19,966 nt of DNA from Cenarchaeum sp. SB0662_bin_33 (lineage in GTDB: Archaea; Thermoproteota; Nitrososphaeria; Nitrososphaerales; Nitrosopumilaceae): the NCBI GenBank assembly GCA_009840065.1, contig VXON01000041.1, positions 1-19,966 on the forward strand, read 5' to 3'. Under the pieces are notes generated by a model, which searched no databases, was not told where the DNA came from, and was given only the letters and a program-made list of their open reading frames with translations. The position numbers were made by a program, and so were the translations under genes. Shown in pieces: positions 1-6,692 of the stretch (positions within the stretch are counted from its first letter, which is position 1; every line of letters starts with the position of its first letter).

Positions 1-105
1 AGCACTACCCATCAACATACTGCCAGTGGTACTTGTGCACAAGTTCCTGCTAAAAACTTGGCAGGACTGGTCCTGATGGATAGTGGAGAATTACGCACCA
101 ACCCC
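1..105 (-). repeat. R1 palindrome-rich repeat, copy A
   Basis: Reverse-complement copy of the element also found at 17168-17258 and 18269-18381. Read on the minus strand it begins GGGGTTGGTGCG (at 105) and runs to the window edge, ending GATGGGTAGTGCT, so it may continue outside. It holds the palindrome GGTACTTGTGCACAAGTTCC at 28-47 (perfect over its inner 14 bases) and a CAGGAC/GTCCTG hairpin. Compared with copy C it has a short deletion and a few substitutions in the CCCATC/GATGGG hairpin region. Non-coding; its family is not recognised. Confidence 0.85.
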
Positions 106-121
106 GAAATAATGGAAATGT

Positions 122-131
122 AAATATAATA
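122..131 (+). promoter_or_regulatory. TATA box of the Dps-like gene
   Basis: The AT-rich box AAATATAATA is centred about 26 bases before the TTG at 152. In archaea the TATA box lies about 26 bases before the transcription start, so transcription would begin at or next to the start codon (leaderless mRNA). This supports the TTG start. The box lies only about 17 bases beyond the end of repeat R1 copy A. Confidence 0.55.
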
Positions 132-151
132 AACTGCAATATACAAAATAG

Positions 152-736
152 TTGGCATCTACAAAGAAGCACAAGGTAGTATGTATTGAGGTACTAAAGA
201 AGAATGGTGTAGATGTGGACAAGCTCATAGAGGCATTGGTGTATAATGCATCTGTAGAGTTTGTGGCGTACTATTATTTTACAAATTTGCGGGCATTCTG
301 TACGGGTATAGAAGGCGAGGGCGTAAAGGGCGTAATTGAGGATGCTAGGCTTGAGGACCTAAGCCACTTTGAATCGTGCATAGACCGGATATATCAGCTG
401 GGCGGTGAGTTTCCTAAAGATATTACAGAGTTCTGCAAGCTGGCGGGAGCAGACTTTCTACAGTCAACAAAGAGGACAACGCTAAATCAGATACTTGAAA
501 AATGCCTCAAGGCAGAGCAGGGCGCCATAGTAAACTGGAACAATGTATGCAAGATGACCCAGGGTAAGGATCCCATGACATACGAGATAGCGTCCAGCAT
601 ACTAGCAGAAGAGATAGAGCACGAGTCGTGGTTTTTGGAGCTGCTTGATGGCAGGCCCTCAGGCCACATGCGCCGCAGATACTCAGGCGAGAGACCCCAC
701 ACGGCCAAACACTCACGCTCGCTGGGCAATCTCTGA
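152..736 (+). CDS. Dps-like ferritin-family protein
   Basis: A 194-aa ferritin-like four-helix protein of the archaeal Dps-like type, expected to oxidise and store iron with peroxide and protect DNA from oxidative damage in the cytoplasm. Visible motifs: E36 in helix 1, an EDxxHFE stretch at 68-74 (helix 2), E122 (helix 3) and EEIEHE at 153-158 (ExxH, helix 4), the pattern of a ferroxidase site. The N-terminus (MASTKKHKVV, then EVLKKNGVDVDKLIE) is what I would expect of thaumarchaeal relatives. The start is TTG: a TAG stop lies directly before it, there is no early in-frame ATG, and a TATA box is correctly placed. The last 25 residues are Arg/His-rich and polar, perhaps for DNA contact. Monocistronic; faces the winged-helix gene tail to tail. 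Family assignment is firm, the exact metal chemistry is inferred. Confidence 0.85.
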   Translation: MASTKKHKVVCIEVLKKNGVDVDKLIEALVYNASVEFVAYYYFTNLRAFCTGIEGEGVKGVIEDARLEDLSHFESCIDRIYQLGGEFPKDITEFCKLAGADFLQSTKRTTLNQILEKCLKAEQGAIVNWNNVCKMTQGKDPMTYEIASSILAEEIEHESWFLELLDGRPSGHMRRRYSGERPHTAKHSRSLGNL

Positions 737-819
737 GCATTTTATATTAAATTATTATTTAATTGGATTTTAATATGGGTAAACGCGAATAATCTTACAG
801 TTTCTGCATCATTGATAGT

Positions 820-1113
820 CTAGTGGTCAACGGCTCCGGGAAAGCTGGCCTCATACTCTCTCTCCCGCATCTTTTTATCCTCGATATCGGTCTCATCCTC
901 CTCCATCTCTGCAACCTCGATTTTGCGTATATCCTTTGTAAACCATGTGACGTTGATTATTCCGGCAATCTCCAGGCCCAACAGTATCTTGTTTAACATA
1001 TCTACAGAGACAGTATGTCCATCCTTGGATAGTGACTTTGATAGTTCCTCATCAGTCATAGAACCCGCATCTATAATCTTGTCATATATTATATTACGAA
1101 GTGGGGATGCCAT
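820..1113 (-). CDS. Small winged-helix-like protein
   Basis: A 97-aa protein. Residues 1-65 look like a winged helix-turn-helix (MTDEELSKSLSKDG, then VDMLNKILLGLEIAGIINV), followed by a strongly acidic and charged tail (AEMEEDETDIEDKKMRERE) that may be a helix or coil. Its ATG shares one base with the TAA stop of cdc48 (TAATG), so the two are probably translationally coupled and this is the last gene of the zinc-ribbon/aEF-1beta/cdc48 operon. Function unknown: it could be a DNA-binding regulator or a Cdc48-associated factor. The wHTH call rests on pattern only. Confidence 0.7.
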   Translation of the reverse strand: MASPLRNIIYDKIIDAGSMTDEELSKSLSKDGHTVSVDMLNKILLGLEIAGIINVTWFTKDIRKIEVAEMEEDETDIEDKKMREREYEASFPGAVDH

Positions 1114-3269
1114 TATCCATAGAACACCTTGTCTGCCTTTTTATGAATAGTGTTTGATATATTTTGACCCACATTCTCATACCAATTCTGTATGTCCTGG
1201 GTTATACTAGGCCTTATCACCTTGAACGCTTCAGCAAAGTCCACATCAGTTATTATATTCCCATCGCGCCGCATGGCCCGAATTGCAGTCTCCCGGCACA
1301 GCGCCGCCAAATCCGCGCCGGTATAATTACCAGTTGCAATGGCTATCTCGCCAATATTGACATTGTCATCCAGCGGCATCTTGGAGGTCAGTATTCTTAT
1401 TATATCCAGACGATTGGACTCGTCTGGCGGGCCGACATACAAGGGCACATCAAACCGGCCTGCCCGGAGTAGTGATGCATCCAGCATGTCAGGACGGTTT
1501 GTAATACCAATCACTACCACGTCCGGAGTGGTCCCCTCTATCTCAGTAAGTAGTTGGCTCAGAACCGTCTCGCCGGCCCCACCCTCCCTAGTCTTGGCCA
1601 ACGAGTCCAGCTCATCAAATATTATAACACATGGTGAGGATGCCTTTGCCTTACGGAATATCTCGCGGACTGCCTTTTCAGATTCACCCAACCACTTTGA
1701 GAGTATCTCAGGGCCCCGGACCAGAATCATGTTGGCGCCGCTCTCGGCGGCCAGTGCCCTAGACACCAGTGTCTTGCCGCAGCCGGATGGACCATACAAC
1801 AGCACGCCCTTGGGTGGCCTTATCCCCATGCGGGTAAACTTTGAGGGTTCCTTTATAGACACCAGGAGATTCTCCGTGAGAATAGTCTTTATGTTGCTCA
1901 TGCCACCTACATCCTTCCAGAACACCTTGGGTCGCTCCACATAGAACTCCCTCATGGCAGTGGGAACGACCTCATGCATTCCGCGATAAAAATCAATCAG
2001 TTTTATCTCCATGGTCTCGAGAGCTTTTGTTGGTATGTTTTCAGACTCCAAGTCCATCTGGGGAAGATATCGGCGAATGGCCCTGATGGCCGCCTCGCGA
2101 CATAGTGACTTTATATCAGCGCCAGTATAACCGTGTAGTTGTCCGGCCAGTTCCCGGAGGCCTATATCCTTTGATAATGGCATGCCGCGGGTGTGTATCT
2201 GTAGTATGTCCAGCCGGCCATCCAGATTGGGAACGGATATCTCAAACTCACGATCAAATCTACCGGGTCTGCGCAGTGCGGGCTCCATGCTGTCGGGCCG
2301 GTTTGTGGCGCCCAGTACAATCACATTCCCCCGCTCGTTGAGCCCATCCATGAGTGCCAGCAGTTGGGCCACCACACGCTTCTCCACATCACCATAAGCA
2401 TCATCACGCCTTGGGGCTATCGCATCAATCTCATCTATGAATATTATGCTGGGAGCATGCTCCTTTGCCTCCTGAAATATCTCCCGGAGGCGCGCCTCTG
2501 TCTCCCCATAGTACTTGTTCACAATCTCCGGACCACTTATCGAAAACATGTTTGCATCAGACTCACTAGCCAGTACCTTGGCTATGAGGGTCTTGCCACA
2601 TCCGGGCGGCCCATACAACAGTACGCCGCTGTGCGCCTCAACGCCCAGCCTTGTAAACAGCTCAGGATGGCGCAGGGGCAGCTCCACTATCTCACGCATG
2701 GCACTTATCTCCTGGGTCAGCCCGCCCACCTCCTCGTATGTGACGCGGACCCTCCGGTCCACGGGAGGCTCATCTGATATGGCCAGTGATGTGGACTCAT
2801 CTATGCTTATGACAGAGTTTGGAACCGTCTTGCCTATACGAAACATCATCGAGTTTCCGAGAATCTTGACAGATATCTCATCGCCCTTCATCAGTGGAAT
2901 GTCAGAGAGCCTGTTCTTTACAAAGTTTGTAAACTCATCATCTATTGTGACCGTATCATTTACGGGTATGAGAACCGCCGAGCGGGCCGTCTTTACCTGC
3001 GTCTTTACCACAGATATTGTGTCGTTTATGGATACCCCCATGTTGGTTCTTGTCTGGCCGTCTATGCGGATTATTCCGGGCGTCTTTTCATCCTCATCGG
3101 CAGGCCACACAATGGCACAGCTAGACCGCACACCGGTTATCTTTACTATATCACCCGGAGAGACACCTAAAAAATTCATGGCATCCGGGCCCATGCGAGC
3201 GCGACGCTTGCCTATATCCCGTTTCATTGCCTCAACTACACGCATCTGTAATGGTTCCTGCTCTGCCAA
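1113..3269 (-). CDS. cdc48: Cdc48/VAT-type AAA+ ATPase
   Basis: A 718-aa protein with the full Cdc48/p97 layout: an N-terminal double-psi-barrel domain (about 1-185), then two AAA modules. D1 has Walker A GPPGCGKT (about 220-227), Walker B IIFIDEID and the ATNRPD/RRPGRFD region; D2 has GPSGCGKT (about 492-499), VIIFDELD and GITNRPD/LRAGRFD. It is a hexameric unfoldase that hands proteins to the 20S proteasome. The C-terminus is Phe-Tyr-Gly, fitting the HbYX motif that docks ATPases to the proteasome alpha ring. The longest frame starts with TTG one base after the aEF-1beta stop; an ATG eight codons in (3245) is a real alternative, since related N-domains begin near LQMRVVEA. Third gene of a four-gene operon; no sign of decay. 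Confidence 0.95.
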   Translation of the reverse strand: MAEQEPLQMRVVEAMKRDIGKRRARMGPDAMNFLGVSPGDIVKITGVRSSCAIVWPADEDEKTPGIIRIDGQTRTNMGVSINDTISVVKTQVKTARSAVLIPVNDTVTIDDEFTNFVKNRLSDIPLMKGDEISVKILGNSMMFRIGKTVPNSVISIDESTSLAISDEPPVDRRVRVTYEEVGGLTQEISAMREIVELPLRHPELFTRLGVEAHSGVLLYGPPGCGKTLIAKVLASESDANMFSISGPEIVNKYYGETEARLREIFQEAKEHAPSIIFIDEIDAIAPRRDDAYGDVEKRVVAQLLALMDGLNERGNVIVLGATNRPDSMEPALRRPGRFDREFEISVPNLDGRLDILQIHTRGMPLSKDIGLRELAGQLHGYTGADIKSLCREAAIRAIRRYLPQMDLESENIPTKALETMEIKLIDFYRGMHEVVPTAMREFYVERPKVFWKDVGGMSNIKTILTENLLVSIKEPSKFTRMGIRPPKGVLLYGPSGCGKTLVSRALAAESGANMILVRGPEILSKWLGESEKAVREIFRKAKASSPCVIIFDELDSLAKTREGGAGETVLSQLLTEIEGTTPDVVVIGITNRPDMLDASLLRAGRFDVPLYVGPPDESNRLDIIRILTSKMPLDDNVNIGEIAIATGNYTGADLAALCRETAIRAMRRDGNIITDVDFAEAFKVIRPSITQDIQNWYENVGQNISNTIHKKADKVFYG

Positions 3270-3270
3270 G

Positions 3271-3558
3271 CTACTTCATATCCACTGACATTCTGCTCAT
3301 GTTCAGTACCTCAAACTCACTGACACCCTCGACGCTCCGGACAGCCTCCTCAAGCGTGTCACTCTGCCCTTCACGATCATCTATTACAAATTCAGCCTTT
3401 ATGCACTCAAGACCAAACGCTATGGGCTCGGTCGCGTGCCTCTTCAGCTCCATGGTATCCGGCAAGGCATCCCGTATCGATACAGCCAGACCTTGTAGGT
3501 CTACATCAATACCAGTAGGCAGTATCTTTGTAATGAAAAGTAGGCGGGCCATCCTCAT
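3271..3558 (-). CDS. ef1b: Elongation factor aEF-1beta
   Basis: A 95-aa protein matching archaeal elongation factor 1-beta, the guanine-nucleotide exchange factor that recharges EF-1alpha with GTP. Family hallmarks seen: an N-terminal beta strand (ARLLFITKILPTG), central EPIAFGLECIKAEFVIDD and the C-terminal LEEAVRSVEGVSEFEVLNMSR. Length is normal for the family (about 90). The first ATG (3558) overlaps the TGA of the upstream zinc-ribbon gene as ATGA, supporting coupled translation; a second ATG two codons later is possible. It ends one base before the cdc48 TTG. Confidence 0.92.
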   Translation of the reverse strand: MRMARLLFITKILPTGIDVDLQGLAVSIRDALPDTMELKRHATEPIAFGLECIKAEFVIDDREGQSDTLEEAVRSVEGVSEFEVLNMSRMSVDMK

Positions 3559-3734
3559 GGTCCCTCAAACCCACACTTGTTGCATGCATATGACCTAGCG
3601 GATTCACGACAGCTCTCACAGCGCCATATCCGGGTGGTATTGCAGTCAGGACAGTCAAACTTGACGCACTTGTCATTGGGCATAATGGGTCTAAAGCAGC
3701 TGCTACATGTGGGTAATGATATCTGAGAGGACAT
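3555..3734 (-). CDS. 59-aa zinc-ribbon protein (aEF-1beta partner)
   Basis: A short gene, MSSQISLPTCSSCFRP to SYACNKCGFEGP. Four CxxC/CxxC-like pairs (CSSC, CPDC, CESC, CNKC) make two zinc ribbons. It resembles the small archaeal zinc-finger/RNA-binding-like proteins (the HVO_2753-type family) commonly found next to aEF-1beta. Its stop overlaps the aEF-1beta start (ATGA). A TATA box (3758-3764) sits about 27 bases before the ATG, so this is the first gene of the operon and is probably leaderless. Molecular role not established; a link to translation is inferred from the neighbour. Confidence 0.88.
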   Translation of the reverse strand: MSSQISLPTCSSCFRPIMPNDKCVKFDCPDCNTTRIWRCESCRESARSYACNKCGFEGP

Positions 3735-3757
3735 ATGGTTTTATATTTATGTACGTC

Positions 3758-3764
3758 ATTTATA
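3758..3764 (-). promoter_or_regulatory. TATA box of the zinc-ribbon/aEF-1beta/cdc48 operon
   Basis: TATAAAT on the minus strand, centred about 27 bases before the ATG at 3734, the right place for a leaderless transcript. No other promoter-like gap exists within the four tightly packed genes downstream. Confidence 0.55.
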
Positions 3765-3882
3765 CCTTCTATTTGTCCGCGAGACAGCAGCATAACCCGA
3801 AATCTGTTTAATTTTTGCTAGCTCAGATGGATTTATGATGCTAACTATGGGCATGGTGTGTAGGATGAAAATATGGGCATCC

Positions 3883-4030
3883 AACTGAAAGTGTTTTGCT
3901 TTTTGAATAGCCAATTAAATACCAAAAAATCGTTTAAAACACCCATGATTGGTAATAGAAACCATTAACTTTTCATTTGGCACACACATCATCGTTTTTA
4001 CATATATCAAAAAGCAAAACACTCTCAATT
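3883..4030. mobile_element. MITE-like element with 24-bp terminal inverted repeats (R3 family)
   Basis: Left end AACTGAAAGTGTTTTGCTTT (24 bases, 3883-3906) and right end (4007-4030) are inverted repeats with 2 mismatches in 24, including a perfect 17-base core AGTGTTTTGCTTTTTGA. About 100 bases of AT-rich non-coding DNA lie between. The same end sequence recurs at 18004-18028, 18465-18489 and 18637-18661, so this is a dispersed family. No obvious target duplication was found. It lies between two divergent promoters. Confidence 0.7.
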
Positions 4031-4136
4031 AACATTAGATAATATTATTTTTAGTATATAACATATCTAAAAACGTAGAATCATTACGCCGAATGGAGTT
4101 TGGATTTGATCTCAGAACGGTGAGCTGTTGCCAAGT

Positions 4137-4298
4137 TCAATTTTGACTGATCAAATTGTGAAAAAAGATTGGTTCATACGAAATATGACCGGTAGGCTTT
4201 CCGGCAGGATTTAGAATTACCATGAAGATTGCACCTACCCCAAACACATCTCTGAGACGTTTAAGACCGCCACATATATTGGATAAAATTTGCAGAGC
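4137..4298 (-). pseudogene. Possible remnant of a small conserved protein
   Basis: An open frame of 53 codons closed by TGA and lacking an ATG before residue 26. It reads with protein-like composition: GGLKRLRDVFGVGAIF, then MVILNPAGKPTGHISYEP. The pattern hydrophobic strand - N-x-x-G-K-x-x-G - resembles the core of small thaumarchaeal proteins of roadblock-like or DUF6659-like type, but this is memory-based and weak. After the TGA the same frame stays open for about 33 more codons. It may be a chance frame. Confidence 0.25.
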
Positions 4299-4322
4299 CT
4301 AAAGATAAATCGATAGTAACAG

Positions 4323-4332
4323 TTATAATGTA
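4323..4332 (+). promoter_or_regulatory. TATA box of radA
   Basis: TTATAATGTA, about 26 bases before the radA ATG at 4352; no Shine-Dalgarno sequence is seen. Consistent with a leaderless mRNA. Confidence 0.5.
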
Positions 4333-4351
4333 TTGTACCGTACATTGATTA

Positions 4352-5383
4352 ATGGAAGATATAAAACTCGACAGCCTAGAGGGTGTTGGACCAGTAACCA
4401 CACGTAAGTTATCTGATGCTGGCATACACAACATGATGGATCTCATAGTGAGGGGTCCCGTTGAAATATCCAATATAACAGGTATGGAGAAGGAGACCGC
4501 CGAGAAGATAGTCACAAAAGCCCGAAAGTATCTGGCTGATAGTGGTCAGCTAGCAAAGGACTTTGTCAGTGCATCTGATATATACAAACGCCGACAGGAG
4601 ATAGGAAAGATATCCACGGGAACCGAATGCTTAGACACGCTGCTTGATGGTGGTGTGGAGACGCAGGCCCTTACCGAAGTTTATGGTGAGTTTGGATGCG
4701 GCAAGACCCAATTCTGCCACACCCTATGTGTCATGGTACAAAAGAGCATAGAGGAAGGTGGACTTGGAGGCGGTGTGTTGTATATAGACTCGGAGAATAC
4801 CTTTAGACCTGAGAGAATAGTCTCTATTGCCCAGGCCAATGGCATGGACCCGCAGCGCATACTAGACAACATCATAGTTGCTCGCGCATACAACAGCGCC
4901 CATCAAGTACTGATACTTGAGGAGGCAGGTACAATAATACGCGAGAGTGATATCAAATTGCTAGTAGCGGATTCGGCAGTCGGCCTATTCAGGTCCGAGT
5001 ATCTAGGACGGGGCACCCTATCAGAGAGACAGCAGAAACTAAACCACTTTGTGCATCTGCTGGTGCGCATAGCCGAGACGTATAACTGTGCCGCGGTGGC
5101 CACCAACCAGGTGATGTCATCTCCGGATGTATTCTTTGGAGATCCCACAAAGCCCATCGGAGGCAACGTTGTGGCACACACCAGCACATACAGAATATAC
5201 TTTAAAAAATCAGGCAAAAAGAGAATAGCCCGTATGGTGGACAGTCCCCACCACCCCGAAGAGGAGGTCGTATTTAGTATTGGCGAGGCTGGCATAATCG
5301 ACCCCGAGGATACAAAGACCAAAAAGACCACCAAAAAGCCAAAGGCTGAACCAACTGATACTGCCAAAGACGATGCCACCTAG
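4352..5383 (+). CDS. radA: DNA repair and recombination protein RadA
   Basis: A 343-aa RecA/Rad51-family recombinase that forms ATP-dependent filaments on single-stranded DNA and carries out strand exchange. Domains: N-terminal helix-hairpin-helix DNA-binding domain (about 8-65, LEGVGPVTTRKLSDAGI), linker polymerisation motif FVSA (71-74), Walker A GEFGCGKT (112-119), Walker B LLVADS (203-208), DNA loop L1 near 215-228 and L2 near 252-275. The C-terminus after about 320 is a Lys/Thr/Asp-rich tail (TKTKKTTKKPKAEPTD) beyond the usual end, probably disordered. Own promoter, monocistronic, convergent with the next gene 11 bases away. Confidence 0.97.
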   Translation: MEDIKLDSLEGVGPVTTRKLSDAGIHNMMDLIVRGPVEISNITGMEKETAEKIVTKARKYLADSGQLAKDFVSASDIYKRRQEIGKISTGTECLDTLLDGGVETQALTEVYGEFGCGKTQFCHTLCVMVQKSIEEGGLGGGVLYIDSENTFRPERIVSIAQANGMDPQRILDNIIVARAYNSAHQVLILEEAGTIIRESDIKLLVADSAVGLFRSEYLGRGTLSERQQKLNHFVHLLVRIAETYNCAAVATNQVMSSPDVFFGDPTKPIGGNVVAHTSTYRIYFKKSGKKRIARMVDSPHHPEEEVVFSIGEAGIIDPEDTKTKKTTKKPKAEPTDTAKDDAT

Positions 5384-5394
5384 ACGGCAAAGAC

Positions 5395-5583
5395 TCATTT
5401 TTTCATCTTTTTTGATATGCCATTAAAAGTACCATCATCAATCCAGATTACATCGCCAATTATGACATTTCGCCTATACAATATAGATGCGTGATGCCAC
5501 TTCTCGTGTTTGTGCTTTCTCTGCCGTATCAGTTTGTCCGTATCATCAAATATCATGCCGCACAACGAACATCGGACGTTCAT
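5395..5583 (-). CDS. 62-aa Cys/His protein, function unknown
   Basis: A small protein with CSLC at residues 5-8 followed by HKH (24-26) and HH (30-31), a C2H2-like metal-binding pattern, then a basic C-terminus (ISKKMKK). The ATG at 5583 has a TATA box (5603-5610) about 24 bases upstream, supporting expression as a leaderless mRNA. It converges on radA. Not assigned to a family; a nucleic-acid-binding role is a guess. Confidence 0.6.
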   Translation of the reverse strand: MNVRCSLCGMIFDDTDKLIRQRKHKHEKWHHASILYRRNVIIGDVIWIDDGTFNGISKKMKK

Positions 5584-5602
5584 TGTACGATGTTATTTTA
5601 GA

Positions 5603-5610
5603 CATATAAA
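5603..5610 (-). promoter_or_regulatory. TATA box of the 62-aa Cys/His gene
   Basis: TTTATATG on the minus strand, 20-27 bases before the ATG at 5583. Confidence 0.4.
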
Positions 5611-5851
5611 CAAGTTTGTGCCATTGCAGACATGGTGTATGACAGCAGGTTCCTCTTGTAAAGATGAAGAGTTTTTCAAGTCGCCAGAATTTCCTCCAAA
5701 AATGGTCGCGAATCTGTGCGCTTGGTGATCTTACAGAGACAAAATCCGTCCAAGTTGACTGTAAACAAGTTTTATAGTGTGGATTTTCAGTAGAATTTAT
5801 TATGTGTTGATGAATTTATACTGCAATTGTAGTGTTTTAGATCAATATAAT

Positions 5852-6203
5852 CTACTTATTGTGCCCTTGTATGATTATGTCGGCAGCTTCGACAGGGGCC
5901 CTGTCATTGATTATGCTATGTGGTCGCACATAATTGTTAGAGGAGTGACATACCAGTGAAACATCACGGTTTATGTCCCTGTCCGCCCTACAGATACAGC
6001 AAATGTTCCATTAACCCTCTCTTGCTTGTTGGTATTACAAAATCTGTTTCTTATGTGTGTGTCCTGTATGTACGTTATAAATCCACGAACCACTACGAAA
6101 ACTTTTTGGCATACAGTACTGTATCCATTTGGGCCATCTGTGATCAATATTCTGTATGTTTTGTAATTCCTCCGACAAAGTTGAATTAAAGATCTTAAAT
6201 ACT
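5852..6203 (-). pseudogene. Decayed DDE transposase (C-terminal part)
   Basis: Translating the minus strand gives two pieces typical of an IS6/IS240-like DDE transposase. The first reads ILITDGPNGYSTVCQKVF and ends NTNKQERVNGTFA, corresponding to the second catalytic Asp (TDG) and the N-x-x-E-R-x-N-G-T region with the catalytic Glu. After a frameshift near 5985-6000 the frame continues NNYVRPHSIINDRAPVEAAD and IIIQGHNK, the usual Y-x-RPH...TPxEAA C-terminus. The frame then meets TAG where relatives have Trp (TGG), so a nonsense change is likely. The first catalytic Asp and N-terminal region are not recognisable upstream. An old, dead insertion. Confidence 0.65.
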
Positions 6204-6222
6204 AGTATGATGCTTAAACTGT

Positions 6223-6425
6223 ATGAGTAAAAAGAAAACTTTACAAAAATATCTGCTGTAGATGTAGTCACACGGCAGACGCGAACCATAATGCAGTATG
6301 TAATATCAAAGCCCGGTTCCGGGCCGAGGTGATTAAAGACCACAACCATGCATCAAAACACTGCACGACAAGCACCCATGATAATGGGCATCTAGGCACG
6401 GAGGGCTCTATATCAGACCACGACT
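6223..6425 (+). pseudogene. Possible frameshifted Cys/His small gene
   Basis: An ATG at 6223 has a TATA-like box CTTAAATA (6194-6201) about 26 bases upstream, but its frame closes after 12 codons. The next frame, open from 6227 to a TAG at 6423-6425, encodes a Cys/His-rich sequence: KRKLYKNICCRCSHTADANH, later HNHASKHC. A single-base shift in the A-rich start would join the two. It could be a real small zinc protein broken by a frameshift, or a chance frame opposite the transposase debris. Confidence 0.25.
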
Positions 6426-6455
6426 AGTGTGATGGTCATGTGAGGTGTCAAGTCG

Positions 6456-6464
6456 AATATAAAA
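6456..6464 (+). promoter_or_regulatory. TATA box of the 6489-8552 operon
   Basis: AATATAAAA about 29 bases before the ATG at 6489; the only clear promoter before the three-gene plus-strand operon. Confidence 0.5.
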
Positions 6465-6488
6465 CTCTGGGAGACGCAACGATCTTGC

Positions 6489-6692
6489 ATGGACAAGTCC
6501 TTGGTTCCTGTGGGAGGAGTTCAGAACAATGTAAACAGAAGATTATTAATCAAACACGCATTACAGTACTCTATGAGAGGACTGTGTCATACCTGCCTTA
6601 CATCAAATGTAGAGATCGCCGTGACGGGTGGCAAGATATTGTGCGCCAAATGCTCTAGTATAACAGAAGAGCCTGCTGGAAATGAACGTTAG
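6489..6692 (+). CDS. 67-aa zinc-ribbon protein
   Basis: A small protein with two CxxC knuckles, CHTC (33-36) and CAKC (52-55), spaced as in a zinc ribbon; the N-terminal 30 residues are basic and probably helical (NRRLLIKHALQYSMRG). It overlaps the start of the following PfkB-family gene by 11 bases, so the two are translationally coupled. Known function: none that I recognise. Its place at the head of an operon with a sugar-kinase-fold protein and NAD kinase gives no firm clue. Confidence 0.75.
   Translation: MDKSLVPVGGVQNNVNRRLLIKHALQYSMRGLCHTCLTSNVEIAVTGGKILCAKCSSITEEPAGNER

Larger units (their letters stand above)
3735..4351. other. Intergenic gap between divergent operon and radA
   Basis: 617 bases without an intact gene. 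It holds, in order: the operon TATA box (3758-3764), the MITE-like element (3883-4030), an AT-rich stretch, a possible minus-strand gene remnant (4137-4298), and the radA promoter (4323-4332). Nothing else was recognised. Confidence 0.6.
5584..6488. other. Gene-poor region with decayed mobile DNA
   Basis: About 900 bases without an intact gene of ordinary length. It contains the promoter of the minus-strand 62-aa gene, a decayed DDE transposase (5852-6203, minus), a possible frameshifted small ORF (6223-6425, plus) and the promoter of the next operon (6456-6464). The stretch 5620-5850 gave nothing recognisable. Confidence 0.6.

Noticed and set aside
1339..1944. 201-codon open frame on the plus strand opposite cdc48
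   Set aside because: Shadow of the D2 ATPase domain; low-complexity Ser-rich translation.
2515..3288. 257-codon open frame on the plus strand opposite cdc48
   Set aside because: Antisense shadow of an intact, well-conserved AAA ATPase gene; no family resemblance and no promoter of its own.
6035..6349. 104-codon minus-strand frame in the gene-poor gap
   Set aside because: It is the wrong frame over the decayed transposase; the neighbouring frame carries the DDE motifs.
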